Program-made: the position numbers and the translations under genes
Assembly (NCBI GenBank): GCA_031255035.1
Contig: JAIRTI010000242.1
Coordinates: 1 to 5,174, forward strand
DNA: 5,174 nucleotides
Direction: 5' to 3'
DNA from: Desulfovibrio sp.
Lineage (GTDB): Bacteria > Desulfobacterota > Desulfovibrionia > Desulfovibrionales > Desulfovibrionaceae
Shown: in pieces, positions 1 through 5,174 of the stretch
Layout of the letters: each line of letters begins with the position of its first letter
Numbering within the stretch: the first letter of the stretch is position 1
The notes under the pieces: model-generated
Seen by the model: only the letters and a program-made list of their open reading frames with translations
Database searches by the model: none
Told to the model about the DNA's origin: nothing

Positions 1-870
1 AGCGGCCTGTCCCTGCGCGGAATATACTGGGACGGCGACGCGGCCGCCATGGCTGAAACCCGCAATCTGCAACCGGCTCTGACCGTGGTCAACCTGGCCC
101 TGTGGCGGGGATTGGCCCCTAAGACGCGCCCTTCGGCGGCCGCCGGACACAGTCTGGGAGAATACAGCGCCCTGGCCGCCGCCGGAGTCCTGCCGGTGGA
201 CGCGGTCCTGGAACTGGTCTCCCTGCGGGGCCGTCTGATGAGCGAAGCCGACCCTCAGGGAAACGGCGCCATGGCCGCCATCGTCAAGCTGCCCCTCGAA
301 ACCGTGCGCCAATGCGTTGAGGCCGTGGAAAGGGAGGGCGCGGGGCTGCTTCTTGTAGCCAACTACAACACCCCGGCGCAATTCGTGGTCAGCGGCGAAA
401 AATCGGCCGTGGAGGCGGTACAGGAAAAAGTCAAGGCCGCCAGGGGCCGGGCCATCGTGCTGCCCGTTTCCGGCGCTTTTCACAGCCCCATGATGGCCGA
501 AGCCGCCGCCGAACTGGCGTCGGCCATAGACGCGCTGTCCAAAAGCGCCTGGAGCAAAGCGGCGTTTCCGGTTTACTGCAATGCCGATCCAAAGGCCCGA
601 ACCGACGCCGAATCGCTCAAGTCTCTGCTCAAGCGTCAGATGACGTCTCCGGTGTACTGGATAGAGACGATCGGCGCCCTTTGGGACGACGGGTGCCGCG
701 CCTTTGTCGAATGCGGCCCCAAAGGCGTGCTGGGCAAGATGGTGGGGCCGATCCTCTCGGCGCATGGCCCGGCCGCTCCGGCGGACGGCGTTGAGGAACT
801 GCCCTGGCGGGTGCTGACTGTCGGCAACGAGCGGCAATTACTGGAATTCTCCATGGAGCAAATGCCTTGA
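1..870 (+). CDS. fabD: Malonyl-CoA:ACP S-malonyltransferase, 5'-truncated by window edge
   Basis: Transfers malonyl from CoA to acyl carrier protein in the cytoplasm, supplying the elongation unit for type II fatty acid synthesis. The reading frame is open from base 1, giving 289 residues. Numbered from base 1, it shows the nucleophile elbow GHSLGEY with Ser51, the malonyl-carboxylate-binding Arg76 (SLRGRLM), the catalytic His161 (GAFHSPMM) and a Gln at 213 (KRQM). The Ser-Arg and Ser-His spacings (25 and 110) closely match Ser92, Arg117 and His201 of E. coli FabD, so about 40 N-terminal residues, including the expected GQGSQ motif, lie off the left edge. The ATG at base 49 is internal: homologous sequence (the LQPAL region and residues before it) continues upstream. 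The Arg supports malonyl specificity. It ends TGA, 63 bases before ychF, and may share a transcript with it. The family call is firm; the missing start is only an edge effect. Confidence 0.95.
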   Translation, partial: SGLSLRGIYWDGDAAAMAETRNLQPALTVVNLALWRGLAPKTRPSAAAGHSLGEYSALAAAGVLPVDAVLELVSLRGRLMSEADPQGNGAMAAIVKLPLETVRQCVEAVEREGAGLLLVANYNTPAQFVVSGEKSAVEAVQEKVKAARGRAIVLPVSGAFHSPMMAEAAAELASAIDALSKSAWSKAAFPVYCNADPKARTDAESLKSLLKRQMTSPVYWIETIGALWDDGCRAFVECGPKGVLGKMVGPILSAHGPAAPADGVEELPWRVLTVGNERQLLEFSMEQMP

Positions 871-892
871 CGGCCGATTTTTGAAAAATTTC

Positions 893-907
893 GCGGCACC
901 GAGCCGC
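893..907 (+). other. Small inverted repeat in the fabD-ychF gap
   Basis: GCGGC (893-897) and GCCGC (903-907) are perfect inverted copies around a 5-base loop. Just upstream is an A/T-rich stretch, ATTTTTGAAAAAT (877-889), itself palindromic. No T-run follows the hairpin on the + strand, so it is not a convincing intrinsic terminator for fabD. On the - strand the A/T stretch would follow the stem, but no - strand gene is present to terminate. It could modulate read-through or RNA processing between fabD and ychF, or be chance. Confidence 0.3.
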
Positions 908-918
908 TTCAACCATTC

Positions 919-924
919 AAGGAA
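919..924 (+). promoter_or_regulatory. Ribosome binding site of ychF
   Basis: AAGGAA lies 9 bases before the ATG at 934 and is the only purine-rich match nearby. It fixes the ychF start, which also agrees with the conserved N-terminus: the P-loop begins at residue 9. Confidence 0.65.
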
Positions 925-933
925 CAGTCTGCC

Positions 934-2037
934 ATGTCTCTGAGCGTCGGTATTGTCGGGCTGCCCAACGTGGGCAAATCAACCCTTTTCAACGCGCTGA
1001 CCAAGGCCCAAAACGCTGAGGCGGCCAATTATCCCTTTTGCACCATCGAACCCAACAAAGCCTCGACGCCCGTGCCGGACAAGCGCTTGCAGGAACTGGC
1101 GCGCCTGGTCAACCCGCGGAAAATCGTCCATGCGGTGGTGGATTTTACGGATATCGCCGGTCTGGTGCGCGGGGCGAGCAAAGGCGAGGGACTGGGCAAC
1201 CAGTTTCTCGGCAACATCCGCGAATGTTCGGCCGTTCTTCAAGTGGCGCGCTGCTTTGAGGACGAGAACATCACCCATGTGGACGGCCCGGTGTCGCCGC
1301 TGCGCGACGTTGAAACCATCGAGACCGAACTGATGCTCGCGGATATGCAGGGTGTTGAAAAACGTATGGAAAAAGCCCGCAAGACCAGAGGCGACAAAAG
1401 CATGCAGGCCCTGGCCGACGATCTGGCCGCCCTGCTCGGCCATCTGGATGAAGGCAAACCGGCGGCGGCATTTGCCGGTCCCGATAGCGACCCCTTCCGC
1501 CAAAGCCTGCGCGAACTGGGCCTGTTGTCCGCTAAAAAAACCATTTATTGCGCCAATGTGGATGAAGACAGCCTGGCCGACCCCGCCGCCAATCCGCACG
1601 TGGCCGCGCTGCGGACCCACGCCGCCGGGCGCGGCTGCCCCTGCGTCGTGGTCTGCGCGAAAATCGAGGAAGAACTCCAGGGACTGCCCGAGAGCGAACA
1701 GGCCGAAATGCTCTCCTCCTATGGCATCAAGGAAAGCGGCCTCAATCAGGTCATCCGCACCGGGTACGCCAGCCTTGGCCTGGCCAGTTTTTTCACCGCC
1801 GGGCCCAAGGAAGTCCGGGCCTGGACCGTGCCCGTGGGCAGCAAAGCGCCCCAGGCCGCCGGCGTCATCCATACGGATTTTGAACGCGGCTTCATCCGGG
1901 CCGAAGTCATCCACCTTGACGACTACCTCCGTCTCGGCTCGGAAGCGGCCGCCCGCGCCGCCGGCGTGCTGCGGGTTGAAGGCAGGGATTATGTGGTCAA
2001 AGACGGCGACGTGGTTCACTTTCTGTTCAACGTGTAG
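934..2037 (+). CDS. ychF: Redox-regulated ATPase YchF (Obg-related P-loop family, OLA1)
   Basis: Cytoplasmic P-loop NTPase of the translation-factor (TRAFAC) class that binds ribosomes and, unlike most Obg relatives, prefers ATP; it has been linked to stress responses and translation control. The 367 residues match the usual length (E. coli about 363). Visible parts in order: Walker A/G1 GLPNVGKS at 9-16; the signature YPFCTIEPN at 33-41, including Cys36, which corresponds to the redox-sensitive cysteine of E. coli YchF; G3 DIAG at 73-76 followed by a glycine-rich switch ([11 protein letters not shown]); a helical, probably coiled-coil insertion around 125-200; the G4 position NVDE at 208-211, where the NxxE form replaces NKxD and fits ATP preference; and a C-terminal TGS domain from about 283 ending HFLFNV. 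The start is supported by AAGGAA at 919-924. It lies 63 bases after fabD and only 18 before mqnE, so it may lead or belong to the menaquinone operon. All expected motifs are intact. Confidence 0.97.
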   Translation: MSLSVGIVGLPNVGKSTLFNALTKAQNAEAANYPFCTIEPNKASTPVPDKRLQELARLVNPRKIVHAVVDFTDIAGLVRGASKGEGLGNQFLGNIRECSAVLQVARCFEDENITHVDGPVSPLRDVETIETELMLADMQGVEKRMEKARKTRGDKSMQALADDLAALLGHLDEGKPAAAFAGPDSDPFRQSLRELGLLSAKKTIYCANVDEDSLADPAANPHVAALRTHAAGRGCPCVVVCAKIEEELQGLPESEQAEMLSSYGIKESGLNQVIRTGYASLGLASFFTAGPKEVRAWTVPVGSKAPQAAGVIHTDFERGFIRAEVIHLDDYLRLGSEAAARAAGVLRVEGRDYVVKDGDVVHFLFNV

Positions 2038-2051
2038 CCGGGCCGCCTTGC

Positions 2052-2055
2052 GGGG
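2052..2055 (+). promoter_or_regulatory. Weak ribosome binding site of mqnE; bears on start choice
   Basis: The only G-rich element before mqnE is GGGG (GGGGA at 2052-2056). It abuts the ATG at 2056, too close to serve it, but sits 6 bases from the in-frame ATG at 2062. This favours 2062 as the actual start, shortening the protein by two residues (MT). The match to a Shine-Dalgarno consensus is poor, so translation may partly depend on ribosomes finishing ychF 18 bases upstream. Confidence 0.4.
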
Positions 2056-3186
2056 ATGACCATGCTGGATCGCCATTATTACAGCGGCCTGGGCCTTGGG
2101 GACGCATACGCCAAAGTCATGGGCGGGCAACGGCTTTCGGCCGCTGACGGGGACGCGCTTTTCGCCTGTCCGGACATAACGGCCGTCGCCGCCCTGGCCC
2201 ATCACGTCCGCAATCGCATGCACGGCGACAAGACATACTATGTGCGCAACCGACACATCAACTACAGCAACGTCTGCGTCAACACATGCCGGTTTTGCGC
2301 CTTCCGCCGCGATGAAGGCGATCGGGGCGCTTTCACCTTGAGCGAGGAGGACATCGTCGCCAGGGCGCTTGATGACAACGGCCACCCCTTTGCCGAGATC
2401 CATGTGGTCGGCGGCTGCCATCCCACACTGCCCCTCTCCTGGTTTGAAGGGATTTTCCAACGGTTGAAAGACCTGCGCCCCAAAGCCGTCCTCAAGGCCT
2501 TCACCGTGGCCGAAATCAGCCACTTCGCCCGAATGGAGCGGACCAACACCGCCAGAGTTCTGGAGCGCTTGAAAAAAGCCGGCGTAGCCATGCTGACCGG
2601 CGGCGGCGCCGAGATATTCAATCCCGAGGTCAGGCAACGCATCTGCCCCGGAAAAATCAGCGGGAGCGACTATCTGCGCATAGCCGGGGAGGCCCACGCC
2701 CTGGGTCTGGCCTCCAACTGTTCCATGCTCTTCGGCCATGTGGAGTCGCATGCCGATCGCGTCCGTCACCTGTGCGCCCTGCGGGAACAGCAGGACAAGA
2801 GCGGCGGCTTTGTCTGCTTCATCCCCCTGGCCTTCCAGCCCCGGAACAACGACCTGGCCCGCGAGCTTCACGACGAGCGCGGCGCGGTGGACGCGGGCCT
2901 GGACCGGCTGCGCACCATCGCGGTCGCCCGGCTGCTGCTGGACAACATCCCGCATATCAAGGCTTACTGGGTCATGCTTGGCGTAAAAACGGCCCAGGCG
3001 GCTTTAAGCTTCGGCGCGGACGACCTGGACGGGACCATCATGGAGGAGCACATCGGCCACATGGCCGGCGCGGACGCCGAACAGGCCCTCGACCGCGATA
3101 CCCTTGAGCGCATGATCGGCGCCTGCGGTTTCGCGCCCGTCAACCGCGACGCCCTCTTTGCCCCGGTGACGGAGGCGGAACGATGA
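2056..3186 (+). CDS. mqnE: Aminofutalosine synthase MqnE (radical SAM)
   Basis: Radical-SAM enzyme of the futalosine menaquinone pathway; it adds the 5'-deoxyadenosyl radical to 3-[(1-carboxyvinyl)oxy]benzoate, made by MqnA, yielding 6-amino-6-deoxyfutalosine with loss of CO2. In 376 residues it shows the leader RHINYSN at 66-72 and the 4Fe-4S motif CVNTCRFC, a CX3CX2C with Cys74, Cys78 and Cys81, followed by AF. Further TIM-barrel blocks are VVGGCHP (117-123), TGGGAEIFNPEVR (181-193), NCSMLFGH (221-228), GGFVCFIPLAFQP (250-262) and IKAYWVMLGVKTAQ (301-314), then the MqnE-type tail SFGADDLDGTIMEEHIGHMAGA (318-339). The VMLGVKTAQ and HMAGA blocks separate it from MqnC, which has VTxGP and NVVxAAG instead. 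Coordinates give the longest form; spacing to the weak GGGG favours ATG 2062. It starts 18 bases after ychF, and its stop overlaps the mqnC start as ATGA, implying translational coupling. CofG/CofH-like relatives are a less likely alternative given the neighbours. Confidence 0.94.
   Translation: MTMLDRHYYSGLGLGDAYAKVMGGQRLSAADGDALFACPDITAVAALAHHVRNRMHGDKTYYVRNRHINYSNVCVNTCRFCAFRRDEGDRGAFTLSEEDIVARALDDNGHPFAEIHVVGGCHPTLPLSWFEGIFQRLKDLRPKAVLKAFTVAEISHFARMERTNTARVLERLKKAGVAMLTGGGAEIFNPEVRQRICPGKISGSDYLRIAGEAHALGLASNCSMLFGHVESHADRVRHLCALREQQDKSGGFVCFIPLAFQPRNNDLARELHDERGAVDAGLDRLRTIAVARLLLDNIPHIKAYWVMLGVKTAQAALSFGADDLDGTIMEEHIGHMAGADAEQALDRDTLERMIGACGFAPVNRDALFAPVTEAER
3171..3175 (+). promoter_or_regulatory. 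Ribosome binding site of mqnC inside the mqnE 3' end
   Basis: GGAGG lies 7 bases before the ATG at 3183, within the last mqnE codons. It is the strongest Shine-Dalgarno match in the window and decides the mqnC start at the ATGA overlap, even though that start gives an N-terminus longer than is usual for the family. Confidence 0.75.
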
Positions 3187-4394
3187 ACGCCCAGACGCAA
3201 AACAACCGCTCCGCCCTGAGTCGCGACGCTCTTGCCGGGCAGACTCCGGAAGTGCGCGCCATTGCCGCGCGCCTGGACAAGGCCTTTGCCGGACGGCGCG
3301 AAAACCCGGACCTGTCCGGCCCGGTGGCCGGGGCCCGGCTCAGCGAGGCCGAAGCCTCCATCCTCTACCACGACGCCGACCTGTATACGCTTGGTCGTCT
3401 TGCCCACCAGGCGCGTCTGGCCCTGCACCCGGAAGCCGTCGTCACCTATGTGGCGGATCGGAACATCAACTATTCCAATATCTGCGTCTGCGCTTGCCGG
3501 TTCTGCGCCTTTTTCCGTCCGCCGGATCACCCCGAAGGCTACGTGCTGAGCAAAGATGAACTGGGCCGGAAAATCCGGGAGACCATCGACCTCGGCGGCA
3601 CGCAGATTCTCATGCAGGGCGGGCACCACCCGGATCTGCCCCTGGCTTTTTACGAAGACCTGCTCGGCTGGATACGCGACGCCTTTCCCACGATGCATGT
3701 CCACGCCTTTTCGCCGCCGGAAATCGTCTTCTTCGCGGACAAGGAAGGGCTTGCGGTCGGCGAGGTCATTTCCCGGCTCGTGGCCGCGGGCCTGCACTCC
3801 ATCCCCGGAGGCGGGGCCGAGATACTGACGGACCGCGTGCGCTCACGGGTCTCCCCCAACAAGTGTTCCACCGCCGCATGGCTCGGGGTTATGGAAGAGG
3901 CCCACGGGCAGGGGCTGAAAACCACGGCCACCATGATGTTCGGCCACGAGGAACAGGATGCGGACCGTCTGGCCCACTTTTTCGCCGTACGCGGCCTGCA
4001 GGACCGCAGCGGCGGCTTCACGGCCTTCATTCCCTGGACCTTTCAGCCGGCCAACACGCGCATAGACTGCCCGCCCGAAAGCGCGCAAGGCTATCTGCGG
4101 GTGCTGGCCATGTCGCGCCTGGTGCTGGACAACGTGCCCAACATCCAGGCCTCCTGGGTCACCATGGGGCCGGACCTGGCGCAACTGGCGCTCTTTTTCG
4201 GCGCCAATGATTTCGGCTCGCTGATGATCGAGGAAAACGTCGTGGCCGCTGCGGGCGTGCGCTTTCGCATGTCGCGGGAGGACATCCACGCCGTCATCGG
4301 CAAGGCGGGCTTCACCCCCCGGCAGCGCCTCATGGATTACCGGCCGGCGCAGACCGTGCCGTCACGGGTCGAAAAAAGGACCGAACATGCCTGA
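3183..4394 (+). CDS. mqnC: Cyclic dehypoxanthine futalosine synthase MqnC (radical SAM)
   Basis: Radical-SAM enzyme that cyclises dehypoxanthine futalosine to its cyclic form, the ring-forming step before MqnD in the futalosine menaquinone route. Of 403 residues, the family core seems to begin near 30 (LDKAF); before it is a polar leader, and about 12 extra residues (39-50) precede RLSEAEA. The cluster motif CVCACRFC at 101-108 supplies the CX3CX2C ligands Cys101, Cys105 and Cys108, with an unexpected extra Cys103. It is preceded by RNINYSN (93-99). Diagnostic later blocks are MQGGHHPDLPL (144-154), HAFSPPEI (174-181), IPGGGAEIL (207-215), TMMFGHEE (250-257), FIPWTFQPANT (282-292), SWVTMGPDLAQLAL (324-337) and FGANDFGSLMIEENVVAAAG (339-358). 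GP after WVTM and NVVAAAG distinguish it from MqnE. It overlaps mqnE by 4 bases and mqnA by 8. The last 15 or so residues are polar and variable. The dehypoxanthine substrate requires a hydrolase not present in the window. Confidence 0.95.
   Translation: MNAQTQNNRSALSRDALAGQTPEVRAIAARLDKAFAGRRENPDLSGPVAGARLSEAEASILYHDADLYTLGRLAHQARLALHPEAVVTYVADRNINYSNICVCACRFCAFFRPPDHPEGYVLSKDELGRKIRETIDLGGTQILMQGGHHPDLPLAFYEDLLGWIRDAFPTMHVHAFSPPEIVFFADKEGLAVGEVISRLVAAGLHSIPGGGAEILTDRVRSRVSPNKCSTAAWLGVMEEAHGQGLKTTATMMFGHEEQDADRLAHFFAVRGLQDRSGGFTAFIPWTFQPANTRIDCPPESAQGYLRVLAMSRLVLDNVPNIQASWVTMGPDLAQLALFFGANDFGSLMIEENVVAAAGVRFRMSREDIHAVIGKAGFTPRQRLMDYRPAQTVPSRVEKRTEHA
4376..4380 (+). promoter_or_regulatory. 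Ribosome binding site of mqnA inside mqnC
   Basis: AAGGA, within an A-rich run (GAAAAAAGGA, 4371-4380), sits 6 bases before the ATG at 4387. It supports that start over the in-frame ATG at 4426, which lies closer to the conserved N-terminus but has no comparable site before it. Confidence 0.65.
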
Positions 4395-5174
4395 AAACAC
4401 CGCAGCGCATTCCGCCAGACCGCGCATGGGGCGCATCGGCTACCTGAACGTCCTGCCCATTTATCACGCCATGGAATCCGGGGCCGTGCGGCACGGCTAC
4501 GATCTGGTCTACGGCCCGCCGGCGGAGTTGAACCGGCGCATGGCCGCCGGCGACATGCTGGCCGCTTCCACCTCCTGCGTGGAATACGCCAGACGGCCGG
4601 AGCGCTACCTGCTGCTGCAAAATCTCGCCATCGGCAGCGACGGCCCGGTGCAAAGCGTTCTGCTGCTTTCCCGGCGGCCGGCGGAGGAATTGTCCGGCGC
4701 GCGCGTCCTGGTCAGCGCGGAAACCCATACCTCGGCCGCCCTGCTCCGCCTGCTCTTCGCCCAACGCCTGGGCCTGAAAAACGTCAGCTATTACACCGGA
4801 TCGGCCACGGAACTGGCGGCCTCGGGCAACCCGCCCGAAGCCTTTCTGGCCATCGGCGACGAAGCCCTGCGCCTGCGCCGCCACCCGCTCTATCCGTACT
4901 TGCTGGACCTTGGCGACGCCTGGAAGCTGTGGACGGGCCTGCCCTTTATCTTCGGCGTCTGGGTGGCCGAGCGCAAGGCCTTTGCCGAATATTCAAGCGC
5001 CGGACCGGAGCATCCCGGCGACCTGCTTTCGGCATCGAGGGACTGGGGCATGAAGCACATGGACCTGATTCTGGATATTGCCGCGCAAAACTATCCCAAC
5101 ATGACCCGCGAGGAACACGCCGAATATTTCAACGGCTTAAGCTACGCGCTGGGGGAAACCGAGCAGGAGGGACT
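4387..5174 (+). CDS. mqnA: Chorismate dehydratase MqnA, 3'-truncated by window edge
   Basis: First committed enzyme of the futalosine menaquinone pathway; it dehydrates chorismate to 3-[(1-carboxyvinyl)oxy]benzoate, the MqnE substrate. The frame is open to the edge, giving 262 codons plus two bases. MqnA has a fold like periplasmic binding proteins but acts in the cytoplasm; no signal peptide is seen. Visible blocks: GRIGYLNVLPIY (15-26) with Asn21, STSCVEYA (61-68), GPVQSVLLLS (86-95) with Ser90, SAETHTSAALL (110-120), AIGDEAL (155-161) and the hallmark DAWKLWTGLPFIFGVWVA (177-194). The Asn21-Ser90 spacing agrees, as I recall, with the active-site Asn and Ser described for Streptomyces MqnA. 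The end (YFNGLSYALGETEQEG) resembles the family C-terminus, so perhaps 10-20 residues are missing. The start at 4387 is set by AAGGA at 4376-4380 and overlaps the mqnC stop by 8 bases, adding a 13-residue polar leader before Met14. Although first in the pathway, it is the last of the three mqn genes here. Confidence 0.93.
   Translation, partial: MPENTAAHSARPRMGRIGYLNVLPIYHAMESGAVRHGYDLVYGPPAELNRRMAAGDMLAASTSCVEYARRPERYLLLQNLAIGSDGPVQSVLLLSRRPAEELSGARVLVSAETHTSAALLRLLFAQRLGLKNVSYYTGSATELAASGNPPEAFLAIGDEALRLRRHPLYPYLLDLGDAWKLWTGLPFIFGVWVAERKAFAEYSSAGPEHPGDLLSASRDWGMKHMDLILDIAAQNYPNMTREEHAEYFNGLSYALGETEQEG

Noticed and set aside
49..51. ATG at 49 as the fabD start
   Set aside because: The frame is open to base 1 and the residues before it resemble FabD; starting there would remove a normal part of the fold as well as the GQGSQ motif expected upstream.
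867..872. TTGACG as a -35 box for ychF
   Set aside because: It overlaps the fabD stop, and no acceptable -10 hexamer occurs 15-19 bases downstream; the sequence there is GC-rich (TCGCGG).
893..907. Hairpin as an intrinsic terminator of fabD
   Set aside because: The stem is only 5 bp and is followed by TTCAACC rather than a T-run.
1352..2059. Forward open frame (235 codons) in another frame of ychF
   Set aside because: Proline- and arginine-rich, low-complexity translation typical of a shifted GC-rich reading frame; it lies almost wholly within the conserved ychF coding region.
979..2955. Long antisense open frame (658 codons) opposite ychF and mqnE
   Set aside because: It runs in the antisense register exactly complementary to the sense codons; ychF and mqnE share one frame, so it passes through both. 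Stops there would require sense TTA, CTA or TCA codons, which this GC-rich genome avoids. The translation has no recognisable domain, while the + strand proteins are complete known families.
2964..3797. Antisense open frame opposite the mqnE end and mqnC start
   Set aside because: Over mqnC it is again in the exactly complementary register, explained by rare TTA/CTA/TCA codons. It lies across conserved MqnC motifs and has no recognisable family.
4330..4884. Antisense open frame opposite mqnC end and mqnA
   Set aside because: Shadow of mqnA; the + strand frame carries all the MqnA hallmark blocks.

Overview
The window is a GC-rich, compactly coded bacterial segment with every gene on the + strand: the 3' part of fabD, a complete ychF, complete mqnE and mqnC, and nearly all of mqnA. 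Gene content, base composition and the futalosine-type menaquinone genes fit a Desulfovibrio-like member of the Desulfobacterota. That assignment is inferred from protein character, not from a search, and other futalosine-pathway bacteria cannot be excluded.

Layout: bases 1-870 encode the catalytic core and C-terminus of malonyl-CoA:ACP transacylase; its N-terminus, with the expected GQGSQ motif, lies off the left edge. A 63-base gap (871-933) holds a small hairpin and the ychF ribosome binding site. ychF (934-2037) encodes the P-loop ATPase YchF/OLA1. Only 18 bases separate it from mqnE (2056-3186), which overlaps mqnC (3183-4394) by ATGA. mqnC in turn overlaps mqnA (4387 to the right edge) by 8 bases. 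mqnA is open at the edge and probably lacks only a short C-terminal tail. There is no non-coding stretch longer than 63 bases, and I found no RNA gene, mobile element, CRISPR array or clear terminator.

The three mqn genes work in one route. MqnA dehydrates chorismate to 3-[(1-carboxyvinyl)oxy]benzoate. The radical-SAM enzyme MqnE joins this to S-adenosylmethionine to give aminofutalosine. After a hydrolase (MqnB/MTAN type, not in the window) releases dehypoxanthine futalosine, the second radical-SAM enzyme MqnC cyclises it. MqnD and the late prenylation and methylation enzymes are also outside. The overlaps imply one translationally coupled transcript, possibly starting at or before ychF.

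I found no evidence of an undescribed system. Points worth a second look are an additional cysteine inside the MqnC cluster motif, its N-terminal extension, the close ychF-mqnE linkage, the adjacent MqnE/MqnC paralogues and two start-codon questions.
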